This document shows positions 14,242 to 21,369 of a stretch of 43,230 nt of DNA, one piece after another; within the stretch, counting starts at the first letter, position 1; the number at the start of each line of letters is the position of its first letter. Origin of the DNA: Mycobacterium angelicum (lineage in GTDB: Bacteria; Actinomycetota; Actinomycetes; Mycobacteriales; Mycobacteriaceae). The translations under genes and the position numbers were made by a program. The DNA lies in contig NZ_MVHE01000046.1 of NCBI RefSeq assembly GCF_002086155.1, forward strand, positions 1 through 43,230, written 5' to 3'. The notes beneath the pieces were generated by a model. The model was not told the DNA's origin. It did not search any database and was given only the letters and a program-made list of their open reading frames with translations.

Positions 14242-14982
14242 ATGACGTACCTGATCGCAGATGGCGGGTGCCGACGCGCTGAACCGGTCCGCAGAGTGCG
14301 GGCCGACTCTCAGGAGGTGAACATCATCGCCAGCTCAGCTGAAGAACCCACTGATCGCCGTCGCGCAGTGCTTCGGGTGTTACGGGGGTCGCCCGGTGCG
14401 CAGAGCATCGTCGAGATCGCCGACCAACTGGGCGTGCATCCCAATACTGTGCGCTTCCACCTCGACAACCTGGTGGCCGCGGGTCAAATCGAGCGGGTCG
14501 AGCCGGTACATCGGGGTCCGGGTCGTCCACCGCTGATGTTCCGGGCGGTCCGGCAGATGGATCGGGGCGGACCGCGGCATTACCGGATGCTAGCCGAGAT
14601 CCTGACTATCGGCCTTGCCGCCCAACGTGATTCAAATGCCAAGGCGCTGGCGGCCGGCCGCATGTGGGGCCGGACGCTGGATGCGCCGGCGCATGCCGGT
14701 AACGCCGAGGAGTCGATCCAGCACCTGGTGGGGGTGCTCGACGAGATGGGGTTCGCCCCCGAACGGGGAACGGCCGAAGGGGCGCCCACCATCGGTCTGC
14801 GCCACTGTCCATTCCTGGAACTCGCCGAAGTCCGGACCAATGTGGTGTGCCCGATCCACCTGGGACTCATGCAAGGGGCCCTGGAAACCTGGGCGGCGCC
14901 CGTGGCCGTCGAGCGGCTCGAAGCGTTCGCCGAGCCGGACCTTTGTCTGGCGCATCTGCGGCCCGCGGGGACGGTCAAATGA
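14242..14982 (+). CDS. HTH transcriptional regulator with Cys/His C-terminal motif
   Basis: The 246-aa product has a winged helix-turn-helix of ArsR/DeoR-like type at about 36-90 (SIVEIADQLGVHPNTVRFHLDNLVAAGQIERV) followed by GPGRPPLMFRA. The C-terminal domain contains HCPFLELAEVRTNVVCPIH, two cysteines separated by 13 residues, and a third Cys in PDLCLAHLRP. Similar layouts occur in iron-sulfur-binding repressors of the SufR type, so redox or iron-sulfur sensing is a fair inference. A second protein with the same layout lies at 16746-17489. A strong AGGAGGTGA sequence at 14312-14320 lies within the frame, but no ATG, GTG or TTG follows at the right distance, so the ATG at 14242 is kept. The stop overlaps the start of the next gene. 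Confidence 0.82.
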   Translation: MTYLIADGGCRRAEPVRRVRADSQEVNIIASSAEEPTDRRRAVLRVLRGSPGAQSIVEIADQLGVHPNTVRFHLDNLVAAGQIERVEPVHRGPGRPPLMFRAVRQMDRGGPRHYRMLAEILTIGLAAQRDSNAKALAAGRMWGRTLDAPAHAGNAEESIQHLVGVLDEMGFAPERGTAEGAPTIGLRHCPFLELAEVRTNVVCPIHLGLMQGALETWAAPVAVERLEAFAEPDLCLAHLRPAGTVK

Positions 14983-15404
14983 GCACCGCCCGAGCGATCG
15001 AGATCGCGCTGACCTTCGTCTGGCTGGGCATGGTGCTGGCCATCTCGTTCGTGGAGGCCCCGCTGAAGTTCCGGGCCCCCAACGTGACGCTACAGATCGG
15101 TCTCGGCATCGGGCGGCTGGTCTTTCGCGCGCTCAACACCATCGAGGTCGGTTTCGCGCTCGTCATCCTGGCCCTCGCAGCGTCGGGACCCACGCCGGCA
15201 CGGATCTTCGTCGCACTCGCGGTGGCATTGGCCGCGCTGGCCATCCAGTTGATTGCGGTGCGTCCCAGCTTGACCAGGCGTTCGGATCAGGTGCTGGCGG
15301 GGCAGGAATCGCCCCGCTCGCGTGGCCACTATGCCTACGTCGGCCTCGAGGTGGTCAAGGTAATCGCGTTGGTGGTGGCCGGGATATTTCTGCTGTTGGG
15401 ATGA
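14979..15404 (+). CDS. Small integral membrane protein
   Basis: The 141-aa product has four predicted membrane helices: about 7-25 (ALTFVWLGMVLAISFVEAPL), 45-68, 72-92 and 117-140 (GLEVVKVIALVVAGIFLLLG). The segment FVEAPLKFRAPNVTLQIGLGIGRLVFRALN is typical of a conserved actinobacterial membrane protein family, but I cannot assign a function. The ATG at 14979 overlaps the stop of the upstream regulator (ATGA), so the two are co-translated and the regulator may control or respond to this protein. A longer frame beginning at 14847 lies inside the regulator and is rejected. Confidence 0.83.
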   Translation: MSTARAIEIALTFVWLGMVLAISFVEAPLKFRAPNVTLQIGLGIGRLVFRALNTIEVGFALVILALAASGPTPARIFVALAVALAALAIQLIAVRPSLTRRSDQVLAGQESPRSRGHYAYVGLEVVKVIALVVAGIFLLLG

Positions 15405-15493
15405 CGCTGCGGCTCGGTGTCGCCGACGATCGACTGGTTTGCCGCCGATAGGGTCGAGCGATACCTGCAGCACAATCATGAGAGGACGTTGCG

Positions 15494-15841
15494 ATGGAAT
15501 CCATCTCGCTGACCGCCCTGGGCTCCGAAAAGCTGGCCGAGGCCAAGCAGTCGCACAGCGGCCGCGCCGCACACACCATCCACGGTGGCCACACCCATGA
15601 ACTTCGGCAGACCGTGCTGGCGCTGCTGGCCGGTCACGAGCTGTCCGAACACGACAGCCCGGGGGAGGCGACGCTGCAGGTGCTGCAAGGTCACGTGCGA
15701 CTGACCGCCGGCGATGACGCCTGGGACGGCAAGGCCGGTGAATACGTCGCGATTCCGCCGCAGCGGCACGCTCTGCACGCGGTGGAGGATTCGGTGGTCA
15801 TGCTGACCGTGCTGAAATCCCAGCCGGGCGCTGCCCACTAG
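15494..15841 (+). CDS. Cupin-domain protein
   Basis: The 115-aa product is a single cupin beta-barrel. Segments HTIHGGHTHELRQTVLAL, LQVLQGHVRL and GEYVAIPPQRHALHAVEDSVVMLTVL follow the two cupin motifs, with candidate metal-binding His residues at about 27-34 and 95-98. Proteins of this size act as small metal-binding enzymes, stabilisers or sensors; no substrate can be inferred. A good ribosome binding site (GAGAGGA, 15480-15486) precedes the ATG. It is followed closely by the nitronate monooxygenase-like gene. Confidence 0.82.
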   Translation: MESISLTALGSEKLAEAKQSHSGRAAHTIHGGHTHELRQTVLALLAGHELSEHDSPGEATLQVLQGHVRLTAGDDAWDGKAGEYVAIPPQRHALHAVEDSVVMLTVLKSQPGAAH

Positions 15842-15853
15842 GGGTATTCGCAG

Positions 15854-16801
15854 GTGCTGTCGACGCAGTGGTCGCGGGCCTTCGGCCTGCGGGTGCCGAT
15901 CGTCAACGCACCGATGGGCGGGGTGGCCGGTGGCCGGCTGGCCGCCGCCGTCACCGCGGCCGGCGGTTTGGGCATGGTCGGCATGGGTAGCACCGCCACG
16001 CGCGCAGCGCTGGCCGAGCAATTGCGGTACGTCGACGGAAGATTCGGCATCGGGCTGGTCGACTGGGTGATGCGCAACGAGGCGGGGCTGTTCGAGGCTG
16101 CGCTGGCCGCCCGGCCTGCACTGCTTTCGGTCAGTTTCGGCACCGACTGGTCGTGGGTCGCCGCGGCTCATGACGCCGGAATCGTCACCGCCACCCAGGT
16201 TTACGACGCCCTGGGTGCGCGCACGGCGGCCGACGCCGGGGTCGACGTCCTGGTTGCGCGCGGGGCCGAAGGCGGCGGACACGGGAGTAACCGGCTGGGC
16301 ACGCTGCCACTGCTCGACTCCGTCCTGGATGCGGTATCGGTGCCGGTGCTGGCCGGCGGCGGCGTCGCCTCGCCGCGCAGCCTGGCCGCGGTGCTGGCGG
16401 CTGGGGCCGGCGGCGCCTGGGTGGGCACCCGCCTTGCCGCGTGTCCGGAGGCCCTGACCGCAGCGGCCGGCCGTCGGGCCCTGATCGCCGCCGCCGAGAC
16501 CGACACCACGGTCACCCGGGTCTTCGATGTCGCGGCCGGCCTGCCGTGGCCGGCCCGGTTCCCGTCGCGCGTGCTGGCCAATGAGTTCGCCGCACGCTGG
16601 ACGGGAAGGGAAGACGCGCTGGCCGCGGATCTGTCGGCGCGCCAGGAGGTGGCGGCCTCGATCGCCGCCGACGATCTGCGGGTCGCTCCCGTCGACGCCG
16701 GTCAGGGTGTGGGGATGATCCGCGACGACGCGCCGGTCGGTGAGGTCATCGAGGCGATGTGCTCGGGCGCGCAGAATTTGCTGGCCCGTTGGAGCACTTG
16801 A
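15854..16801 (+). CDS. Nitronate monooxygenase / 2-nitropropane dioxygenase-like flavoprotein
   Basis: The 315-aa product is a TIM-barrel FMN protein of the nitronate monooxygenase family. Visible family segments include an N-terminal LRVPIVNAPMGGVAGGRLAAAV, the flavin-phosphate region VARGAEGGGHGS near 132-143, and VPVLAGGGVASPRSLAAVLAAGAGGAWVGTRL near 163-194. Related enzymes oxidise alkyl nitronates with FMN and oxygen, or reduce other substrates; the exact substrate is unknown. The start is GTG at 15854, 12 bases after the cupin stop, so the two may be co-transcribed. The 3' end overlaps the convergent HTH regulator by 56 bases. Confidence 0.85.
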   Translation: MLSTQWSRAFGLRVPIVNAPMGGVAGGRLAAAVTAAGGLGMVGMGSTATRAALAEQLRYVDGRFGIGLVDWVMRNEAGLFEAALAARPALLSVSFGTDWSWVAAAHDAGIVTATQVYDALGARTAADAGVDVLVARGAEGGGHGSNRLGTLPLLDSVLDAVSVPVLAGGGVASPRSLAAVLAAGAGGAWVGTRLAACPEALTAAAGRRALIAAAETDTTVTRVFDVAAGLPWPARFPSRVLANEFAARWTGREDALAADLSARQEVAASIAADDLRVAPVDAGQGVGMIRDDAPVGEVIEAMCSGAQNLLARWST

Positions 16802-17489
16802 GCACCACGCAACAGCGGGCCGGTCCCGGCTGCAGCCGGGTAGCGGGACCGTGCGGCGCCAGAGCATCGGCCACGCCGGTGATCAGTGCGTGGTTCATGT
16901 TGCACGCTAGCTCGGTCTGCTCCTGGGCCAGGGCGTGGAACGGGCAGTTGGCCAGTTCGATTTCGCCGTCGGCACCGCGCGGCTCGTAGCCGTATCTGCG
17001 CAGCACGCCCAGTGCCAGCACGAGCGCGGCGGCGGGGTCGTGGGGCGTGCCGGCGGTGGCGCCGATCGCCTGCCCGTATTCACGGGCCAGCTGGTTGAGT
17101 ACGTCGACGACGGGTTCCCCGGTGCCCGCCGAACGGGCAATGGCCGCGGCCATCAGCCGTCCGGCCAGCTCGTACTCCCGCTGCGGAAGGCTGACCGCGA
17201 TGTCGTGATCGGCTCGGCGATACAGCTTGGCCGGGCGGCCGGCGCCCGGGCCGGACCGCCCCGTCAGACGGGCATAGTCGCTGTCCAGCAGGCCCTCGGC
17301 GGTGAGCCGGTCCAGGTGGAACTTGGCCTGGTGGTGGGGGATGCCCACCGCCTCGGCCGCCTGTTCGCGGCTGACCGCGGCGGGTTGCGAACAGACGTAT
17401 CGGTAGAGCTGGTGGCGCACCGGATCCGCGAGTGCTCCGATTCCTGCCGCGGCGCGCTCCAGCGGTTCGAGAGGCTGGTCGGCATCCAC
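16746..17489 (-). CDS. HTH transcriptional regulator with Cys-rich C-terminal motif
   Basis: The 247-aa product has an N-terminal winged helix-turn-helix (ALADPVRHQLYRYV, then EAVGIPHHQAKFHLDRLTAEGLL) and then GAGRPAKLYRR. In the C-terminal half NCPFHALAQEQTELACNMNHALITG carries two Cys separated by 13 residues, and GPARCCVVLKC adds three more. The layout matches the regulator at 14242, suggesting two paralogues of one metal- or iron-sulfur-responsive family. The start is GTG at 17489. It is divergent from a DoxX gene, and TTTCTAAC-type repeats between the two genes are likely operators for this regulator. The tail after the CC motif overlaps the convergent gene's 3' end. Confidence 0.83.
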   Translation of the reverse strand: MDADQPLEPLERAAAGIGALADPVRHQLYRYVCSQPAAVSREQAAEAVGIPHHQAKFHLDRLTAEGLLDSDYARLTGRSGPGAGRPAKLYRRADHDIAVSLPQREYELAGRLMAAAIARSAGTGEPVVDVLNQLAREYGQAIGATAGTPHDPAAALVLALGVLRRYGYEPRGADGEIELANCPFHALAQEQTELACNMNHALITGVADALAPHGPATRLQPGPARCCVVLKCSNGPANSARPSTSPR

Positions 17490-17502
17490 GTCAGCGCCCT
17501 CA

Positions 17503-17572
17503 TTTCTAACGGAGAAAACACTTGACGCTACAGTCTACAGATTCTAACGTTCAAATTGTTATCTGTTAGAAA
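17503..17572. promoter_or_regulatory. TTTCTAAC operators and SigA-like promoter of doxX-like gene
   Basis: TTTCTAAC occurs at 17503-17510, TTCTAAC at 17542-17548, and the reverse complement GTTAGAAA at 17565-17572. The last two form a perfect 7-base inverted repeat with a 16-base gap. A promoter TTGACG (17522-17527), 17 bases, TAACGT (17545-17550) reads toward the DoxX gene, and the second repeat covers its -10 box. Binding would block the DoxX promoter and is well placed for autorepression of the divergent regulator. Confidence 0.6.
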
Positions 17573-17584
17573 TTGGAGGAAACC

Positions 17585-18025
17585 ATGACCACCACACAAG
17601 CCCACCCGCCCGCGCTCGCCGACCAGTTGAAAGACCCGGCGTACTCGGCGTTTCTGTTGCTTCGCACGGTGTTCACCATCGCGCCGATCGTGTTCGGCCT
17701 GGACAAGTTCTTCAATCTGCTGACCCATCCCCACCACTGGAGCATGTATCTGGCGGGCTGGATCGACGGACTGCTGCCCGGCACCGCGGATCAGGCCATG
17801 TACCTGGTCGGGGTGATCGAGATCGTCGCCGGAATCGTGGTGGCCGTCGCGCCGCGCTTCGGCGCCTGGGTAGTGGCGGCCTGGCTGGTCGGGATCATCG
17901 TCGACCTGGTCACCGGACCCGGCTTCTACGACGTGGCGTTGCGTGACTTCGGTTTGCTGGTCGGGGCTCTCGCGCTGGCCCGCCTGGCCCAGGGCGTGCA
18001 CACCGGAAGCATCGGACGCCGCTGA
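17585..18025 (+). CDS. DoxX-family integral membrane protein
   Basis: The 146-aa product has the DoxX layout: four membrane helices at about 22-42 (AFLLLRTVFTIAPIVFGLDKF), 58-84, 85-105 and 116-135, with a conserved AMYLVGVIEIVAGI segment in the second. DoxX-family proteins act in membrane redox, sulfur or oxidative-stress processes, but the activity of this member is unknown. The ATG at 17585 follows a strong ribosome binding site GGAGGA (17575-17580). The in-frame TTG at 17573 overlaps that site and is rejected. It is probably controlled by the divergent Cys-rich regulator through the TTTCTAAC repeats. It converges on the DUF1990 gene with a 5-base gap. Confidence 0.88.
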   Translation: MTTTQAHPPALADQLKDPAYSAFLLLRTVFTIAPIVFGLDKFFNLLTHPHHWSMYLAGWIDGLLPGTADQAMYLVGVIEIVAGIVVAVAPRFGAWVVAAWLVGIIVDLVTGPGFYDVALRDFGLLVGALALARLAQGVHTGSIGRR

Positions 18026-18030
18026 ACCGG

Positions 18031-18534
18031 TCAGATCCCGTGCAGGTAGCGCTTGGCGATCATGCGCTGCGCCACCGACACGAACGGCCCACCGGCCTTG
18101 CTCCACCAGGTCGCCGGCCGGGAGAACGCCGACACCTCCGCGTACACCGCGGAGGTGGTCGGGTCCCGGCGCACGGCGAAGCGCTCCTCACCGGATTCGG
18201 GATGGCCCGGCAGCGTGCCGTAGGCCCACCCGCGCAGATGGGGTTCGTCGATCACGTACACCACGCGGCAGGGCGCGCTCAGAAAGCCCATCATCTTGAC
18301 CACCACGACCGCCGACACCACTGCGATGTCCGAGCTGGCGTGTACCCGCAGCCCGGCCCCGCGCTGCATACCCCAGTGCATGACGGCGTCGGCGGCCTGC
18401 TCGAACCGCTCGTCGCCGGTCCCGATCTGGGTTGTCGCGCTCAGGTGGTCATAACCCGGGGGCAACTGGCCGGCGGCCGTCGCGCCCACCTCGGAGTAAG
18501 TCAGCGGTAGCTGCGCAAGCGCGTCAAGGTCCAC
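18031..18534 (-). CDS. DUF1990 family protein
   Basis: The 167-aa product closely follows the DUF1990 family: LTYSEVGATAAGQLPPGYDH at the N-terminus, CRVVYVIDEPHLRGWAYGTLPGHPESGEERF in the middle, and VSAFSRPATWWSKAGGP with RYLHGI at the end. The family has no firmly known role; it is thought to be a small-ligand-binding domain. The frame stays open upstream to 18780, but that part overlaps the oppositely transcribed aldo/keto reductase and lacks family similarity, so I place the start at GTG 18534. It and the reductase diverge from a 58-base gap. Confidence 0.82.
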   Translation of the reverse strand: MDLDALAQLPLTYSEVGATAAGQLPPGYDHLSATTQIGTGDERFEQAADAVMHWGMQRGAGLRVHASSDIAVVSAVVVVKMMGFLSAPCRVVYVIDEPHLRGWAYGTLPGHPESGEERFAVRRDPTTSAVYAEVSAFSRPATWWSKAGGPFVSVAQRMIAKRYLHGI

Positions 18535-18592
18535 CCGATCCAGCTTGCCACGGGTGAAACTCCACCCGGAGGCTCGGCGTACGGTCGGACCG

Positions 18593-19459
18593 GTGAGCTC
18601 ACAAACCCTGGCAGCGGCATCTGGAACCTTCACCCTCGGCGGCGATCTGACCGTGCACCGACTCGGCTTCGGCGCCATGCGGCTCACCGGTAGAGGCGTC
18701 TGGGGACCTCCTGCCGATCGTGACGAATGCGTGCGGGTGCTGCGCCGCGCCGTCGAACTGGGCGTGAACTTCATCGACACCGCGGACTCGTACGGCCCCT
18801 ACGTGTCCGAGGAGATCATCCGCGAAGCGCTGCATCCCTACACCGGGCTGGTCATCGCGACGAAGGCGGGACTGCTGCGCACCGGCCCGGATGTGTGGAT
18901 CCCGCTGGGCAATCCGAGCTATCTGCGCCAGGAGTGCGAGATGAGTTTGCGCCGGCTCGGGGTCGACACAATCGACCTGTTCCAGCTGCACCGCATCGAC
19001 GAGAACTTCCCGCTGGCCGACCAGATAGGCGAACTGGTCGCCTTGCAGAACCAGGGCAAGATCCGTCATATCGGTCTGTCCGAGATCGACGTCGACCAAC
19101 TCAACGCCGCACAGCAGATCACCCCGATCGCGTCGGTGCAGAACATGTACAACCTCTCGGCGCGTGCCGCCGAGACGCTGCTGGATGCCGCCACCGGCCA
19201 GGGCATCGGCTTCATCCCGTGGTTCCCGCTGGCCGCCGGACCGCTGGCCGCACCCGACGGTCCGCTGCAGAAGATCGCCGCCGATCATCACGCGACGCCG
19301 TCGCAGCTGGCCCTGGCCTGGCTGCTGAAGCGGTCGCCGGTGATGCTGCCGATCCCGGGCACGTCCCAGGTGGCGCACCTGGAGGAGAACGTCGCCGCGG
19401 CCGAGATCACGCTGTCCGACGAGGAGTTCGAGACGCTGGCGGCCGCCGGCGCTCAATAG
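18593..19459 (+). CDS. Aldo/keto reductase
   Basis: The 288-aa product is an AKR-superfamily NADPH-dependent oxidoreductase with a (beta/alpha)8 barrel. The catalytic tetrad is visible: Asp62 and Tyr67 in FIDTADSYG, Lys91 in VIATKAG and His133 in FQLHRID. Near the C-terminus, LPIPGTSQVAHLEENVAAAEI is the standard cofactor-binding segment. The native substrate cannot be inferred. The GTG at 18593 is the chosen start because the coding match begins there; an in-frame ATG at 18545 would overlap the upstream divergent region. The thioesterase gene follows 26 bases downstream on the same strand. Confidence 0.9.
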   Translation: MSSQTLAAASGTFTLGGDLTVHRLGFGAMRLTGRGVWGPPADRDECVRVLRRAVELGVNFIDTADSYGPYVSEEIIREALHPYTGLVIATKAGLLRTGPDVWIPLGNPSYLRQECEMSLRRLGVDTIDLFQLHRIDENFPLADQIGELVALQNQGKIRHIGLSEIDVDQLNAAQQITPIASVQNMYNLSARAAETLLDAATGQGIGFIPWFPLAAGPLAAPDGPLQKIAADHHATPSQLALAWLLKRSPVMLPIPGTSQVAHLEENVAAAEITLSDEEFETLAAAGAQ

Positions 19460-19485
19460 CTCATTAGCTCAAATACGGTGTCCTG

Positions 19486-20109
19486 GTGACAACAGAACGG
19501 CCCGGGCACCCGGGCGGGGGATTCAATCCGCCCGAACCGACCACCAAGGGCGGGCCCGACTACGGCAGGTTCATCGACGGGGTGCGCAGGTTGCAAGACC
19601 ACGCCCGTGCCGTCGACGCGCCCGACGAGGTGATCACCGAGGCGGCCGACCTGTTGGAAAAGTTGTCGGAGCTGTTGGCGCCGTTCGACACCGACGAATG
19701 GCGATCGCCCTCGGGACGCCGGATGGACCTGCCGGTGCGCGGCAATATCCTCACCATCCCGATGTCGGCGCATAAGACCGACGACGGCCGCATCGAGGGC
19801 TCGGCCCGATTCGCCCGGTTCCATCTCGGACGCAACGGTGCCGTGCACGGCGGGGCGCTGGGGCTGCTGTTCGACTCGGTGCTCGGGCTGACGTCGTCAG
19901 TGCTCACCGGCGGGCCCTACCAGCGCACCGCCTACCTCAAGATCAATTACCGCCACATCGTGCCGATCGAAAAGGACCTGCGGATCGACGGGGGCGTCGA
20001 CCGCGTGGACGGGCGCAAGATCTTCGTGTCGGGGCGGCTGCGCGACGGCGACGTCCTGCTGGCCGAAGCCGATGCCCTGTTCGTGCGCCTGCGTCCCGGC
20101 CAGCCCTAA
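19486..20109 (+). CDS. Hotdog-fold thioesterase (PaaI/4HBT-like)
   Basis: The 207-aa product has a C-terminal hotdog domain at about 95-200 with the family segment GRNGAVHGGALGLLFDSVLGL, then AYLKINYRHIVPIEKDL and ISGRL-type strands (GRKIFVSGRLRDGDVLLAEADALFV). Such enzymes hydrolyse acyl- or aryl-CoA thioesters. The N-terminal 90 residues (LQDHARAVDAPDEVITEAADLLEKLSELLAPF) form an additional helical part often seen in mycobacterial versions. The start is GTG at 19486. The substrate is unknown. A perfect 16-base palindrome follows 7 bases after the stop. Confidence 0.85.
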   Translation: MTTERPGHPGGGFNPPEPTTKGGPDYGRFIDGVRRLQDHARAVDAPDEVITEAADLLEKLSELLAPFDTDEWRSPSGRRMDLPVRGNILTIPMSAHKTDDGRIEGSARFARFHLGRNGAVHGGALGLLFDSVLGLTSSVLTGGPYQRTAYLKINYRHIVPIEKDLRIDGGVDRVDGRKIFVSGRLRDGDVLLAEADALFVRLRPGQP

Positions 20110-20116
20110 TCCATGG

Positions 20117-20132
20117 TGGAGCAATTGCTCCA
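20117..20132. repeat. Perfect 16-base palindrome (operator or short terminator)
   Basis: TGGAGCAATTGCTCCA is a perfect palindrome lying 7 bases after the thioesterase stop codon and about 145 bases before the glycosyltransferase start. As RNA it could form a 6-base-pair stem with an AATT loop followed by TATTT, a weak terminator. As DNA it resembles a regulator binding site. The 172-base gap up to 20281 is unusually AT-rich at 20230-20250 and may hold the glycosyltransferase promoter. Confidence 0.45.
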
Positions 20133-20281
20133 TATTTGCTAACATCGCAGCGCCACTTCGGGAATTGAGGGCCGCGCATCCGCTTAACGGTGGACAGCGA
20201 TTCATCCGATCGGCCGATAGCCAGGGTGAATATTTTACTAACATACTATTGCACAGGTTGTGGATTGAAGGACCGATGGAC

Positions 20282-21241
20282 ATGAATCACAAGACGGGCG
20301 AGTCGGAGTTTCCGTCGGTGTCGATTGTCATCCCCGCCTACAACGAAGAGCGTTTCATCGGCCGATGCCTGGAATCGTGCCTTGACCAAACGTCCATCCC
20401 GGACGAGATCATCGTGGTCAACAACAAGTCGACGGACGCTACGGCTTCGATCGTGCGCTGGTATCAGTCGCAGTACCCGCACATCGACATACGGCTGCTC
20501 GATCAAAACGAGTATCAGGGCATCGCGCCGACCCGCAATTGCGGGTTCGACGCCGCGCGAAGCGAGGTCATCGGCCGCATCGACGCCGATTCCCTGCTCT
20601 CCCGGGACTGGGTTGAGACGGTTCGCCGCTGCTTTTCCGATCCGGCCATCGACGCCGCGACCGGGCCGGTCCTGTACTACGACATGCCGATGCGCGGCCT
20701 GTTCTTCCGGATCGACCACACCACCCGCACCAGGCTGCATCGCAGATCCACCGACCAGCGGTTTCTGCTCGGCGCCAACATGGCGCTGCGCGCCTGCGCC
20801 TGGTGGGCCGTCGGCGACCAGACCCTGCTGGATCTGGAAGATCAGCTGCACGAAGACATCGACCTAGCGGTCGTGTTGTTCAAGAACAATTTCGAGGTCG
20901 TCTACGAACCCACCCTGGTTGCCGGAATGTCGGGCCGGCGGGTGGAATCCTGCGCGCGTGACTTCTACCGGTATTCCACCCGGTATCTGCGCACCACCAA
21001 AGCGCACGAGGTCAAGAGCGGTACGGCGCTGATGACGATATTCATCCTGATGACGCTGTACCCGTCGATCCGCATGTTGCGCTTTTTCTACGACGTGGAG
21101 AACAACCGATTCACCTCGGCCAAACTGCGCCAGAAGCTGCGCAGGCATGGCAGACGGGCACGTGTGGTCGAAACGGCAAAGCCGGTGGCGGTTGGTGACA
21201 ACCAGGAAGATGTCGTCGTAGCGCACGATCAGGCTGCCTGA
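20282..21241 (+). CDS. Family 2 glycosyltransferase
   Basis: The 319-aa product has the GT-A fold start SVSIVIPAYNEERFIGRCLES and the nucleotide-sugar/metal motif IGRIDADSLLSRDWV (D-A-D near residue 103). Later it has LLGANMALRACAWWAVG and a hydrophobic stretch around 255-275 (ALMTIFILMTLYPSIRML) that could anchor it to the membrane. It probably transfers a sugar from a nucleotide or polyprenyl-phosphate donor to a cell-envelope acceptor; neither is known. Two ATGs are in frame: 20276 and 20282. A GAAGGA binding site at 20267-20272 is spaced best for 20282. It lies alone between the accessory block and thrS. Confidence 0.87.
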   Translation: MNHKTGESEFPSVSIVIPAYNEERFIGRCLESCLDQTSIPDEIIVVNNKSTDATASIVRWYQSQYPHIDIRLLDQNEYQGIAPTRNCGFDAARSEVIGRIDADSLLSRDWVETVRRCFSDPAIDAATGPVLYYDMPMRGLFFRIDHTTRTRLHRRSTDQRFLLGANMALRACAWWAVGDQTLLDLEDQLHEDIDLAVVLFKNNFEVVYEPTLVAGMSGRRVESCARDFYRYSTRYLRTTKAHEVKSGTALMTIFILMTLYPSIRMLRFFYDVENNRFTSAKLRQKLRRHGRRARVVETAKPVAVGDNQEDVVVAHDQAA

Positions 21242-21310
21242 CGCCTGCCGTGACGCACTCGGCGCGCGGCGGCTTGGGCTGGTAGAGGTCTGCCCGGATA
21301 GCATGGTCGC

Positions 21311-21345
21311 GATCGTTTTGACACGATCACCCGACCTTCTACAGA
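21311..21345 (+). promoter_or_regulatory. Likely thrS operon promoter overlapping an inverted repeat
   Basis: A consensus -35 box TTGACA at 21318-21323 is followed after 16 bases by TACAGA at 21340-21345, about 25 bases before the thrS ATG. The -35 box overlaps a perfect 6-base inverted repeat, GATCGT-N6-ACGATC at 21311-21328, which might bind a regulator. Confidence 0.5.
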
Positions 21346-21369
21346 CATCCCAGCCTTGGAGACCACGCG

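Noticed and set aside
15476..16867. 463-codon frame antisense to the cupin and nitronate monooxygenase-like genes
   Set aside because: Runs through two recognisable genes and an intergenic region and resembles no protein.
18535..18780. N-terminal extension of the DUF1990 protein
   Set aside because: It lies antisense to the aldo/keto reductase start and has no similarity to the family.
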